A DNA stretch of 52,179 nt from Bacteroidales bacterium. Its GTDB lineage: Bacteria > Bacteroidota > Bacteroidia > Bacteroidales > F082. Position 1 is the first letter of the stretch, and each line of letters opens with the position of its first letter. Both the position numbers and the translations under genes were made by a program. The stretch covers positions 1 through 52,179 of the forward strand of contig JAKSMU010000012.1 of NCBI GenBank assembly GCA_024400455.1, given 5' to 3'. Under the pieces are notes generated by a model, which ran no database searches, was not told the DNA's origin, and saw nothing but the letters and a program-made list of their open reading frames with translations. Positions 1 to 9,264 of this stretch are shown piece after piece.

Positions 1-57
1 AGTGGAAAGTGTTAAAGTGGAAAGTGTTAAAGTGGAAAGTGTTAAAGTGGAAAGTTT
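1..57. repeat. 15-bp tandem repeat, about 3.7 copies
   Basis: The unit agtggaaagtgttaa is repeated exactly three times from position 1, and a fourth copy degenerates after about 10 bases. The array may extend beyond the left window edge. It lies upstream of murA in non-coding sequence. The unit length is a multiple of three, but no reading frame of interest runs through it. No function is evident. Confidence 0.9.
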
Positions 58-59
58 AA

Positions 60-116
60 AAGTTAGGAATTAGGAGTGAGGAGTAGTTAGCTCGTTGAGC
101 TTGTCGAAACGGCGAT
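60..116. repeat. Dispersed intergenic repeat, copy A
   Basis: This stretch carries aagttaggaattaggagt followed by a gagcttgtcgaaacggcg-like segment. The same two blocks recur in the opposite orientation at 35391-35438, with one 18-base identical core. It is therefore a dispersed intergenic element of roughly 50 bp. No gene or transposase is associated with it. Confidence 0.6.
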
Positions 117-160
117 TCAAAGTGAATAGTTTTGAACAAATTTGAACTTTTTAACACTGA

Positions 161-186
161 TTACCGATAACTGAAAACCGACAAAA
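161..186. repeat. Short dispersed spacer repeat before murA
   Basis: The sequence accgataactgaaaaccgac just before murA reappears as degenerate copies in the grpE-dnaJ spacer (2219-2303). Both copies lead into an A-rich run directly before a start codon. It looks like a family-specific intergenic repeat rather than a promoter. Confidence 0.5.
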
Positions 187-196
187 AAAAAGAAAA

Positions 197-1501
197 ATGG
201 GTAGTTTTAGAATACAAGGCGGCTGCAAACTCCAAGGAGAAATCGTTCCCCAAGGCGCGAAGAACGAAGCCATGCAGATCATCTGCGCCAGTCTCTTGAC
301 CGATGAGCCAGTGACTATCAACAACTTGCCGAACATTCTCGACATCAACAACCTGATTGGATTGCTGTCGGACATGGGCGTCAAGGTTGAACGTCCTTCC
401 TACGACCAAGTCACCTTGCAGGCTAAAGACATCGATTTCAGTTATTTCCAGACACAAACATTCTGTGAAAAAGCGGCCAAATTGCGCGGCAGCGTGATGA
501 TGCTCGGTCCGATGTTGGCCCGTTTCGGGAAAGCTTACATGCCGAAACCTGGCGGTGATAAAATCGGTCGCCGTCGCGTCGACACGCATATCATCGGCTT
601 GCAGAATCTAGGTGCAGAATTCAACTACAACACCAACCTTTGCTACGAAGCCACGGCTCCTAAAGGTCTGAAAGGCAACTACATGCTTTTGGATGAAGCC
701 TCCGTCACGGGTACGGCAAACATCGTCATGGCAGCAGTCATGGCCGAAGGCGAGACCACCATTTTCAATGCTGCTTGCGAGCCTTATCTGGTGCAGCTTT
801 GCAAGATGCTCGTCAGCATGGGCGCACAAATAGATGGCATCGGTTCCAATTTGTTAAAGATTAAAGGTGTCAAGCAACTGCATGGCACCACACACCACTT
901 GCTTGCCGACATGATTGAAGTCGGAAGTTTCATCGGCATGGCCGCCATGACCGGTTCCGAAATTACAATCAAAAATGCTGGCATTCAACAGTTAGGCCGC
1001 ATCCCTGACGTATTCCGCAAAATTGGCGTCAAGATGGAATTCCGCGGCGACGACATTTACATTCCTGCACAAGAGCATTACGAAGTCGATACTTTCATGG
1101 ACGGCAGCATCCTCACTATTGCCGATGCCCCGTGGCCTGGTTTCACGCCCGACTTAATCAGTATCGTCCTGGTGGTCGCCACGCAAGCCAAAGGCACGGT
1201 CCTCATTCACCAGAAAATGTTTGAAAGCCGTCTGTTTTTCGTCGACAAACTCATCGACATGGGCGCACAAATCATCCTTTGCGACCCACACCGCGCTAAC
1301 GTCATCGGATTGGACAAGCATCACAAATTGAGAGGCTTGCGCATGAGTTCGCCCGACATCCGTGCCGGTGTGGCATTGCTCATTGCAGCCATGTCAGCCG
1401 AAGGCACTAGCATCATCGACAACATCGACCAAATCGACCGCGGCTATCAGTTCATCGACCAACGTCTGAATGCTTTGGGAGCTAAGATTGAGAGAATATA
1501 A
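197..1501 (+). CDS. murA: UDP-N-acetylglucosamine 1-carboxyvinyltransferase with Asp in place of the active-site Cys
   Basis: MurA transfers enolpyruvate from PEP to UDP-GlcNAc, the first committed step of peptidoglycan synthesis, in the cytosol. The 434-residue length fits the family. K22-N23 (GAKNEA) match the substrate-binding pair of E. coli MurA, and R97 (KLRGSV) and R126 (IGRRRVD) match phosphate- and loop-binding arginines. The catalytic loop reads KPGGDKIGRR, so residue 121 (codon gat at 557-559) is Asp where most MurA enzymes have Cys115. Asp at this position is known from Mycobacterium and Chlamydia, keeps activity, and gives intrinsic fosfomycin resistance; resistance here is inferred. 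The C-terminal DIRAGVALLIAA motif is also typical. The ATG at 197 follows an A-rich leader. No promoter was recognised. Confidence 0.95.
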   Translation: MGSFRIQGGCKLQGEIVPQGAKNEAMQIICASLLTDEPVTINNLPNILDINNLIGLLSDMGVKVERPSYDQVTLQAKDIDFSYFQTQTFCEKAAKLRGSVMMLGPMLARFGKAYMPKPGGDKIGRRRVDTHIIGLQNLGAEFNYNTNLCYEATAPKGLKGNYMLLDEASVTGTANIVMAAVMAEGETTIFNAACEPYLVQLCKMLVSMGAQIDGIGSNLLKIKGVKQLHGTTHHLLADMIEVGSFIGMAAMTGSEITIKNAGIQQLGRIPDVFRKIGVKMEFRGDDIYIPAQEHYEVDTFMDGSILTIADAPWPGFTPDLISIVLVVATQAKGTVLIHQKMFESRLFFVDKLIDMGAQIILCDPHRANVIGLDKHHKLRGLRMSSPDIRAGVALLIAAMSAEGTSIIDNIDQIDRGYQFIDQRLNALGAKIERI

Positions 1502-1581
1502 ATTTACTGACATTTTGTCAAAATATTGCACTTGGCAAACCTTTTGATAAAACCAAGTGCATTTTTAATTATCAAACAGCA

Positions 1582-2205
1582 ATGGAAGAAAACAAAAATA
1601 CTGAAATTCAAGACGATGAAACCGTAAAGGAAAACGTCGAAAATATGGAAACTGAAGAAACCGTCACTGAAGAAAAGCAGGAAAGCACTGTTGAAGAGAC
1701 TTCAGATGACAAACAAAAGCGACATAAAGGCAGACACGCTCATGAAAAAGAGCTAGAGAAAGCCATCGAGGATGAAAAAGCCAAATTCGCGGATCTCAAC
1801 GACAAATATCTTCGCATTTTCTCCGAGTTTGACAACTATCGCAAACGCACAGCAAAGGAAAAACTCGACATGGCCGCCACCGCATCGGAAGGCGTCATCA
1901 AGGATTTGCTGCCAGTTTTCGACGATTTTGAACGCGCCTTGCAAAACATGGAAAAGAACGGCAACGAAGCAGACCTGCAAGGTGTCACATTGATTTTCAA
2001 TAAATTGAAGAACACCTTAAAGGCAAAAGGTTTGGAAGAAATCGAAGCCATGGGCGCAGAATTCAACACCGATGAACACGAAGCCCTGACCCTTATCCCT
2101 GCTCCGACTGAAGATCAAAAAGGCAAAGTGCTCGATGTCATTCAAAAAGGTTACAAACTGAACGGCAAAGTGATTCGTTTCGCCCGCGTGGTGGTTGGAA
2201 ATTAA
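1582..2205 (+). CDS. grpE: GrpE nucleotide exchange factor
   Basis: GrpE releases ADP from DnaK in the Hsp70 cycle. The first 60 or so residues are very acidic and low in complexity (many E, T and V). They are followed by a coiled-coil segment (KELEKAIEDEKAKFADLNDKY) and the family core around LRIFSEFDNYRKRT. The C-terminal beta domain ends in GKVIRFARVVVGN, close to the usual GrpE ending. The 207-residue length is normal. It lies 80 bp after murA and 110 bp before dnaJ, on the same strand; dnaK is not in the window. The pair probably forms a chaperone transcription unit with the genes downstream. Confidence 0.93.
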   Translation: MEENKNTEIQDDETVKENVENMETEETVTEEKQESTVEETSDDKQKRHKGRHAHEKELEKAIEDEKAKFADLNDKYLRIFSEFDNYRKRTAKEKLDMAATASEGVIKDLLPVFDDFERALQNMEKNGNEADLQGVTLIFNKLKNTLKAKGLEEIEAMGAEFNTDEHEALTLIPAPTEDQKGKVLDVIQKGYKLNGKVIRFARVVVGN

Positions 2206-2217
2206 ATTGAATAATTG

Positions 2218-3485
<1,268 letters not shown>

Positions 3486-3487
3486 CC

Positions 3488-4399
3488 ATGAACATCTCCG
3501 TTCAAAATGTCACAAAGCGTTATGCCGACCATCTGGCTCTCGACAGCATCTGTTTGGAAGTGCCCGAGCAAAGCATCTATGGCCTTTTAGGTCCAAACGG
3601 AGCCGGCAAGACAACACTCATCAGAATTCTCAATCAGATTACTGCTCCCGACAATGGCGAAGTGCTTATCAACGGCGAAAAACTTGCGCAAAAGCACATT
3701 GCCACCATCGGTTATTTGCCGGAAGAACGTGGCCTATACAAGAAAATGAAAGTCGGCGAACAGGCCATCTATCTTGCCCAACTGAAAGGCATCAGCAAAC
3801 CCGAAGCCATAAAACGCCTCAAATTCTGGTTCGAGAAATTTGAAATCGGCAACTGGTGGGACAAGAAAATCGAGGAACTCAGCAAGGGAATGCAGCAGAA
3901 GATTCAGTTCATCACCACCATCATTCACGAACCGAAAATCCTCATCTTCGACGAGCCTTTCAGCGGCTTCGATCCCATCAACGCCAATTTGCTGAAAGAA
4001 TCCATTCTAGAGTTGCGGCAAAATGGAGCTACTATCCTTCTGTCGACCCACAACATGGCTTCCGTTGAGGAAATGTGCGACAGCATCACCTTGATAAACA
4101 ACGGAAAACGAATTTTGGAAGGTCGCGTCAACGACATCAAACGGCAATTCGACACACACAACAAGGAAGTCAGAATCCGCATCAGCGACAAATCGAAACT
4201 GCAAGCATTGACCGACACCTATAATAATATAAAGGTGTGCAATGAAGGCGACGAGACGCTTCTGACCCTAGAGAATCCCGACAGCGAGCTGATTCACAGC
4301 ATTATTGATTTAGGCGAATTGGTTTCATTCAGGGAACTGTTGCCTTCAATCAACGATATTTTCATTCAAGAAGTGCAATCCAAAAACCGAGCATCATGA
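3488..4399 (+). CDS. ABC-2 transporter ATP-binding protein (NatA-like)
   Basis: This is the nucleotide-binding subunit of an ABC exporter. Walker A is GPNGAGKTT, the Q-loop region includes IGYLPEERGLY, the signature is LSKGMQQK, Walker B is ILIFDEPFSG and the H-loop is STHNM. A C-terminal extension of about 80 residues resembles the DUF4162 region common in NatA-like proteins. The ATG at 3488 is chosen over an in-frame TTG at 3482 that would overlap dnaJ. The gene begins 2 bp after dnaJ and overlaps the permease gene by 4 bases (ATGA), which implies coupled translation. The substrate is unknown; sodium or drug export would be typical guesses only. Confidence 0.88.
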   Translation: MNISVQNVTKRYADHLALDSICLEVPEQSIYGLLGPNGAGKTTLIRILNQITAPDNGEVLINGEKLAQKHIATIGYLPEERGLYKKMKVGEQAIYLAQLKGISKPEAIKRLKFWFEKFEIGNWWDKKIEELSKGMQQKIQFITTIIHEPKILIFDEPFSGFDPINANLLKESILELRQNGATILLSTHNMASVEEMCDSITLINNGKRILEGRVNDIKRQFDTHNKEVRIRISDKSKLQALTDTYNNIKVCNEGDETLLTLENPDSELIHSIIDLGELVSFRELLPSINDIFIQEVQSKNRAS

Positions 4400-5709
4400 A
4401 CAAGATCGGACTCATCATCAAACGCGAATACCTGACCCGCGTCCGCAAACGCAGTTTCATCATCATGACTTTCCTCGGTCCTATCCTTTTGGCCGCCTTA
4501 TACATCGTTCCCATTCTTTTGGCATTAAATTCAAGCGAAGAACGCCGGACCATTGCCGTTGTCGACGGAAGCCATTGGTTTGAAGACCGGTTCACCAACA
4601 ACGCGGAACAGACTTTCATCATCGTTGAAGGACAACCCATTGACTCCGTAAAGGAAATGGTCAATCAAGGTGCTTTCGACATGGCGCTTTACATTCCTCC
4701 AACCCAACTCAACGTACCTTCAAATGCCATTCTTTACAGCAAAAGGCAAGTTCCGCTCAACATTGACACCTATATTCGGGAGGTAATGAAAAAAGAAATC
4801 GAAGAGCAGAAGCTGATTGCTTCCGGCGTCGACCCCGACATTGTCAATGCCGTAAAGACCGACATCAACCTATCGGTGATGCGCATGGACGACGAAGGCA
4901 ATGAAAAAGAGACATTTACGGAGGTGCAATTCATATTAGGCATCATTCTGGCAACCCTAATCTACTTTTTCATCATCAACTTTGGCGGACAGGTGATGAA
5001 TGGCGTGGCGGAAGAAAAAACCAACCGTATCATCGAAGTGATTATCAGTTCGGTGAAGCCTTTCCAACTGATGATGGGTAAAATCATTGGCGTTTCGCTT
5101 GTCGCCCTGACCCAATTCGTGATGTGGATTTTGCTCACCGGTGCCATTTACTTTGGTTTCTCGGCAGCTGTCGGCATCACCCATCCCGAAAGCATTTCAA
5201 GCGGAACGGTAATGACGCAAAGCATTGACACGACAGATATCATGAGCAACGAAACCATTCAGCAAGTGGTCAGCATAGCCAACAGCATCGATTTCGGCAC
5301 CATCATTCTGTGTTTCATCGTTTTCTTCATTTGCGGTTACCTACTATACGGCACACTGTTTGCCGCCATCGGTTCGCTGGTCGACAACAACACCGATTCA
5401 CAGCAGTTTACACTACCAGTCACAGTACCACTCATCGTTGCGCTCATTGCCTCGTTCTACATCATCAACAATCCCGATGGACAATTAGGCCTTTGGCTCT
5501 CGATGATACCCTTCACCTCCCCCATCACGATGATGGTCAGGATTCCGTTTGGCGTGCCTATTTGGCAGATAGCACTTTCGGTGGTTTTGTTAGTCGCGAC
5601 ATTCGTCTTTATGACCTGGTTTGCTGCAAAAATCTACCGCACAGGCATCCTGATGTACGGCAAAAAACTTTCTTACAAGGAAATTTTCAAGTGGTTAAAA
5701 TATAAATAA
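4396..5709 (+). CDS. ABC-2 type permease (NatB-like)
   Basis: This is the membrane subunit paired with the preceding ATPase. One transmembrane helix lies near residues 20-45, followed by an extracytoplasmic domain of about 140 residues. A bundle of five or so helices then starts near residue 180 (FILGIILATLIYFFIINFGG). The segment GVAEEKTNRIIEVIISSVKPFQLMMGKIIG, seen here in two pieces, is the coupling region typical of NatB and YhaP proteins. The 437-residue length fits. The 4-base overlap with the ATPase gene and placement behind grpE-dnaJ suggest an envelope-stress or efflux role, which is inferred. Confidence 0.85.
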   Translation: MNKIGLIIKREYLTRVRKRSFIIMTFLGPILLAALYIVPILLALNSSEERRTIAVVDGSHWFEDRFTNNAEQTFIIVEGQPIDSVKEMVNQGAFDMALYIPPTQLNVPSNAILYSKRQVPLNIDTYIREVMKKEIEEQKLIASGVDPDIVNAVKTDINLSVMRMDDEGNEKETFTEVQFILGIILATLIYFFIINFGGQVMNGVAEEKTNRIIEVIISSVKPFQLMMGKIIGVSLVALTQFVMWILLTGAIYFGFSAAVGITHPESISSGTVMTQSIDTTDIMSNETIQQVVSIANSIDFGTIILCFIVFFICGYLLYGTLFAAIGSLVDNNTDSQQFTLPVTVPLIVALIASFYIINNPDGQLGLWLSMIPFTSPITMMVRIPFGVPIWQIALSVVLLVATFVFMTWFAAKIYRTGILMYGKKLSYKEIFKWLKYK

Positions 5710-5781
5710 ATATAAATCAACAAATTAAACGCTATTACGGGATTTTTTTAAATAGTAAAATGAAAAGCATTTTCAATTATT

Positions 5782-5814
5782 TTTGGGAATTGAAAAGAAA
5801 TGTTCTATTTTTGC
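5782..5814 (+). promoter_or_regulatory. Bacteroidota-type promoter for secDF
   Basis: A -33 box TTTG (5782-5785) and a -7 box TATTTTTGC (5806-5814) are separated by 20 bp, matching the TTTG/TAnnTTTGC consensus of the main sigma factor in this phylum. Transcription would start near 5821, giving a leader of about 70 nt before the secDF ATG. Confidence 0.7.
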
Positions 5815-5890
5815 ACCCTCATAATAGTGCAAAGACATTAAAGAGAGAACAATAATAAATTAAAAGTCAAATAATTAAATTAAGTTTAAA

Positions 5891-8800
5891 ATGCAACACA
5901 AAGGAGCAATTAGAGCGTTAGCCATCATCTTCGGACTGATTTTCCTCTATCAGCTGTCATTCACCTTGGTGACCAAGAGAGTTGAAAAGAAGGCTGTCAA
6001 GTATGCCGAAGCAGAAGCTAGCAAGCTTGCAAATGGAGACGAGTCAGAACTCAATGCCTTGAAAGAGACAAAAGAGACTTATTATTTGGACTCGGTGAGC
6101 AACACGAATGTTTACAACCTCTTATTTAAGAAGTTCACTTATCGTGATGCAAAGGAAAGAGAAATCAATTTAGGTTTGGACTTGAAGGGCGGTATGAACG
6201 TCACCCTTGAAGTTTCCGTTAAGGACATTGTCAACGCACTGTCAGGCCACTCACAAGATCCTGTTTTCCTCCAGGCAATGGAAGAAGCCAGCAGAGGCTT
6301 GGAAAATAGTGAAGGCGATTTCGTAACTTTGTTCGGCGAAGCTTACGAAAAGGCTGATCCTAACGCAAAACTTGCTTCCATTTTCTTGTATGAATTCAAA
6401 GACAAAGGCATCACCGTCAACTCAAGCAACGATGAAGTCCTGAAGGTTTTGAAGGAAGAAAGCGATGGCGCTATCGATCGTTCCTACCAGATTTTGAGAA
6501 CCCGTATCGACCGTTTCGGCGTTGCTCAGCCTAACATACAGAAGATGGAGAGTTCAGGCCGCATCCTCGTCGAACTTCCTGGCATCAAGGATCCAAAGCG
6601 TGTCCGTAAACTTTTGCAAGGCACCGCTCAGTTGGAATTCTGGGAGACCTACAACTTCAACGAACTTGCTCAGTATTTCGATGCAGCCAATGCTAAATTA
6701 GCCGAAAACAACAAGGCTAAGAACGAATTGGATACAGAAGCAGCTGAAGAAGAAGTTGTTGAAACTGCAGAAGAAACTCCAGTAACAGAAGGTGAAGAAG
6801 TCGCTGTTGAAGAAGAAGCCACTGAAACTGAAGTCGCTGAAGCTGACACCACCGCTGATGCCGACCTCCTTGAACAGATGAATGAAGAAAGTGAAGAAGA
6901 GCTTTCAGAAGAAGAACAAATCAACCAGTTCGCAGAAAACAATCCTCTCTTCGCTTACCTCCAGCCTTCTTATTATCAGAATGAAGCAGGTCAAGTTGTT
7001 GCTGGTGCAACAGCACGCATCGGTATTGCTCAAGTGAAAGATACCGCTGTCATCAACCAAATGTTGGCTGAAACCAAGAGCATCTTCCCTCGCACACTGA
7101 AATTTGCCTGGACCGTTAAGCCAGAAATCACACAAGGTGATGCTGAATTCCTTGAACTCGTCGCTCTGAAAATGTCTCGCGACAACAAGGCTGCCCTCGG
7201 CGGTGAAGTCATCACTGACGCCCGTCAGGACTATGGTCAAAACAACCAAGTTGAAGTTACCATCCAGATGAACAGCGAAGGCGCCAAGACATGGAAGCGC
7301 CTCACCGGTGAAAACATCGGCAGACAGATTGCCATCGTTCTTGATGACTATGTCTACAGCTATCCAAATGTCAACGATGAAATTCCGAACGGTCGTTCAT
7401 CCATCTCTGGTGGCGGCATGACCATTGAAGAAGCACAAGACTTGGCAAACATTCTGAAAGCTGGTAAACTTCCGGCTCCAGCACGTATCCTTGAAGAACA
7501 GGTTGTTGGTCCTTCACTCGGTAAGGAAGCCGTTCAGAAAGGTATGTGGTCAATGGTGTTTGCTTTCATCCTCGTTCTGGTTTACATGGTGTTCTTCTAC
7601 AACAAGTCAGGTCTTGTTGCCGATATTGCCCTGTTGGTGAACGTATTCTTCCTGTTTGGCGTTCTCGCCTGCCTCGGTTCAGTTTTGACATTGCCTGGTA
7701 TCGCAGGTATTGTCCTTACTTTAGGTATGGCCGTCGACTCCAACGTTATTATCTTTGAACGTATCAAGGAAGAAGTCCGCAATGGTAAGGGACTGAAACT
7801 CGCCATTGATGAAGGTTACAAGAACGCTTACTCAGCCATTATCGACGGTAATGTCACCACCTTGATTACTGGTGTCATCCTGATCATTTTGGGTACTGGT
7901 CCTGTCCACAGCTTTGCTGTCACCCTCTGCGTCGGTATCTTGACCTCATTGTTCACCTCTATCTTCATCTCAAGACTTATCTTTGCCCGTATGCTTGAAA
8001 AGGAAAAGGATATCACCTTCTCCACCAATGCTACCCGCAACTTCTTACAGAATACAAGTTTCGATTTCATCGACTTCCGCAAGACCGCTTTCATCATCGC
8101 TGGTATTTTCGTTGTCATCAGCGTCGGTTCTCTCGCCATCAGAGGCATGAACCTTGGTATCGACTTCACTGGTGGCCGTAACTACGTTGTCCAATTCGAC
8201 AACTCAAACATGAAAGTTGAAGACGTCCGTCAAGCATTGACCGATGTCAACATTGACAAGGCTGCCATTCATAGTGCTCTTGAAATGAGAGACGACCAAG
8301 AAGTTGAAGATTGGTCAACCCCAGAAGTTAAGACTTACGGTACAAATGGTCAAGTGAAGATCACGACTAAGTTCTTGATCAAGAACGATAATCCTGCTGT
8401 TGACTCAATTATCCAAGTCATCATGTATGACAACTTGAAGGGCCTTTACAATCAAGACCTTAACATGAGCCAGTTCTCATCAGAAGACGAAACCGTCGGT
8501 ATCCTGAGTACTCAGAAAGTCGGTGCTACCATTGCTAGCGACGTTACCCGCAAGTCCATCATCGCCATCATCGTTGCTTTGGCTCTGATGTTCTGCTACA
8601 TCGTCGTCAGATTCAGAAAATGGCAGTATGGTCTCGCTTCCATCATGGCATTGGCACACGATACCATCCTCGTGTTGGGTATGTATTCGTTGTTCTACAA
8701 CGTCTTGCCATTCACCATGGAAGTCGACCAGAGCTTCATCGCTGCTGTTCTGACCGTCATCGGTTACTCCATCAATGCTACCGTGGTTATCTTCGACCGT

Positions 8801-9097
8801 ATCCGTGAGAACGTCAATAACCACCCGAAGGCTACATGGAAAGAAAACATGGTCAACGCAGTGAACAGCACATTGACACGTTCCTTCAACACCTCAGGTT
8901 CTACCCTCGTCGTGTTGCTGGCCATCTTCATCTTCGGTGGCGACACCATCCGCGGCTTCATCTTCGCCCTGTTGGTTGGTATCATCGCCGGTACATTCTC
9001 TTCAGTGTTCCTCTCAACCCCATTCGCTTACGTCCTGATGAAGGGTAAGGCAAAGGATGAGGCAATTGAAGAAAATGCCAAATCTCTGAAGAAATAA
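5891..9097 (+). CDS. secDF: Fused protein-export membrane protein SecDF
   Basis: SecD and SecF assist the Sec translocon by using the proton gradient to pull proteins across the inner membrane. Here both are one 1068-residue chain, as in many Bacteroidota. The SecD half has an N-terminal helix (about 8-25), the LGLDLKGGMNV motif, a large periplasmic P1 domain and a helix bundle near 550-700 with GMAVDSNVIIFERIKEE. The SecF half starts near 715 and shows LGIDFTGGRNY and GYSINATVVIFDRIREN. Residues about 280-341 are an acidic, Ala/Glu/Thr-rich low-complexity insert in the P1 region. It has its own promoter and is followed by a strong terminator. Confidence 0.96.
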   Translation: MQHKGAIRALAIIFGLIFLYQLSFTLVTKRVEKKAVKYAEAEASKLANGDESELNALKETKETYYLDSVSNTNVYNLLFKKFTYRDAKEREINLGLDLKGGMNVTLEVSVKDIVNALSGHSQDPVFLQAMEEASRGLENSEGDFVTLFGEAYEKADPNAKLASIFLYEFKDKGITVNSSNDEVLKVLKEESDGAIDRSYQILRTRIDRFGVAQPNIQKMESSGRILVELPGIKDPKRVRKLLQGTAQLEFWETYNFNELAQYFDAANAKLAENNKAKNELDTEAAEEEVVETAEETPVTEGEEVAVEEEATETEVAEADTTADADLLEQMNEESEEELSEEEQINQFAENNPLFAYLQPSYYQNEAGQVVAGATARIGIAQVKDTAVINQMLAETKSIFPRTLKFAWTVKPEITQGDAEFLELVALKMSRDNKAALGGEVITDARQDYGQNNQVEVTIQMNSEGAKTWKRLTGENIGRQIAIVLDDYVYSYPNVNDEIPNGRSSISGGGMTIEEAQDLANILKAGKLPAPARILEEQVVGPSLGKEAVQKGMWSMVFAFILVLVYMVFFYNKSGLVADIALLVNVFFLFGVLACLGSVLTLPGIAGIVLTLGMAVDSNVIIFERIKEEVRNGKGLKLAIDEGYKNAYSAIIDGNVTTLITGVILIILGTGPVHSFAVTLCVGILTSLFTSIFISRLIFARMLEKEKDITFSTNATRNFLQNTSFDFIDFRKTAFIIAGIFVVISVGSLAIRGMNLGIDFTGGRNYVVQFDNSNMKVEDVRQALTDVNIDKAAIHSALEMRDDQEVEDWSTPEVKTYGTNGQVKITTKFLIKNDNPAVDSIIQVIMYDNLKGLYNQDLNMSQFSSEDETVGILSTQKVGATIASDVTRKSIIAIIVALALMFCYIVVRFRKWQYGLASIMALAHDTILVLGMYSLFYNVLPFTMEVDQSFIAAVLTVIGYSINATVVIFDRIRENVNNHPKATWKENMVNAVNSTLTRSFNTSGSTLVVLLAIFIFGGDTIRGFIFALLVGIIAGTFSSVFLSTPFAYVLMKGKAKDEAIEENAKSLKK

Positions 9098-9130
9098 TTC
9101 AAATAATTATAACCTTCAATCTGCTTGCAA

Positions 9131-9158
9131 AAAATCCCGCCACGGCGGGATTTTTTTT
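9131..9158 (+). terminator. Intrinsic terminator after secDF
   Basis: The 10-bp stem AAAATCCCGC (9131-9140) pairs with GCGGGATTTT (9145-9154) around the loop CACG and runs straight into eight T residues. Confidence 0.9.
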
Positions 9159-9264
9159 GTTTGTGAATTTTTCGTCATTTCATCTAAATATTGTATTTTT
9201 GTGGTTTGTTGTATCCTGCAATATTTGCAGAGCAATTGCGTTATCATTCAGAGAATTTACAACT

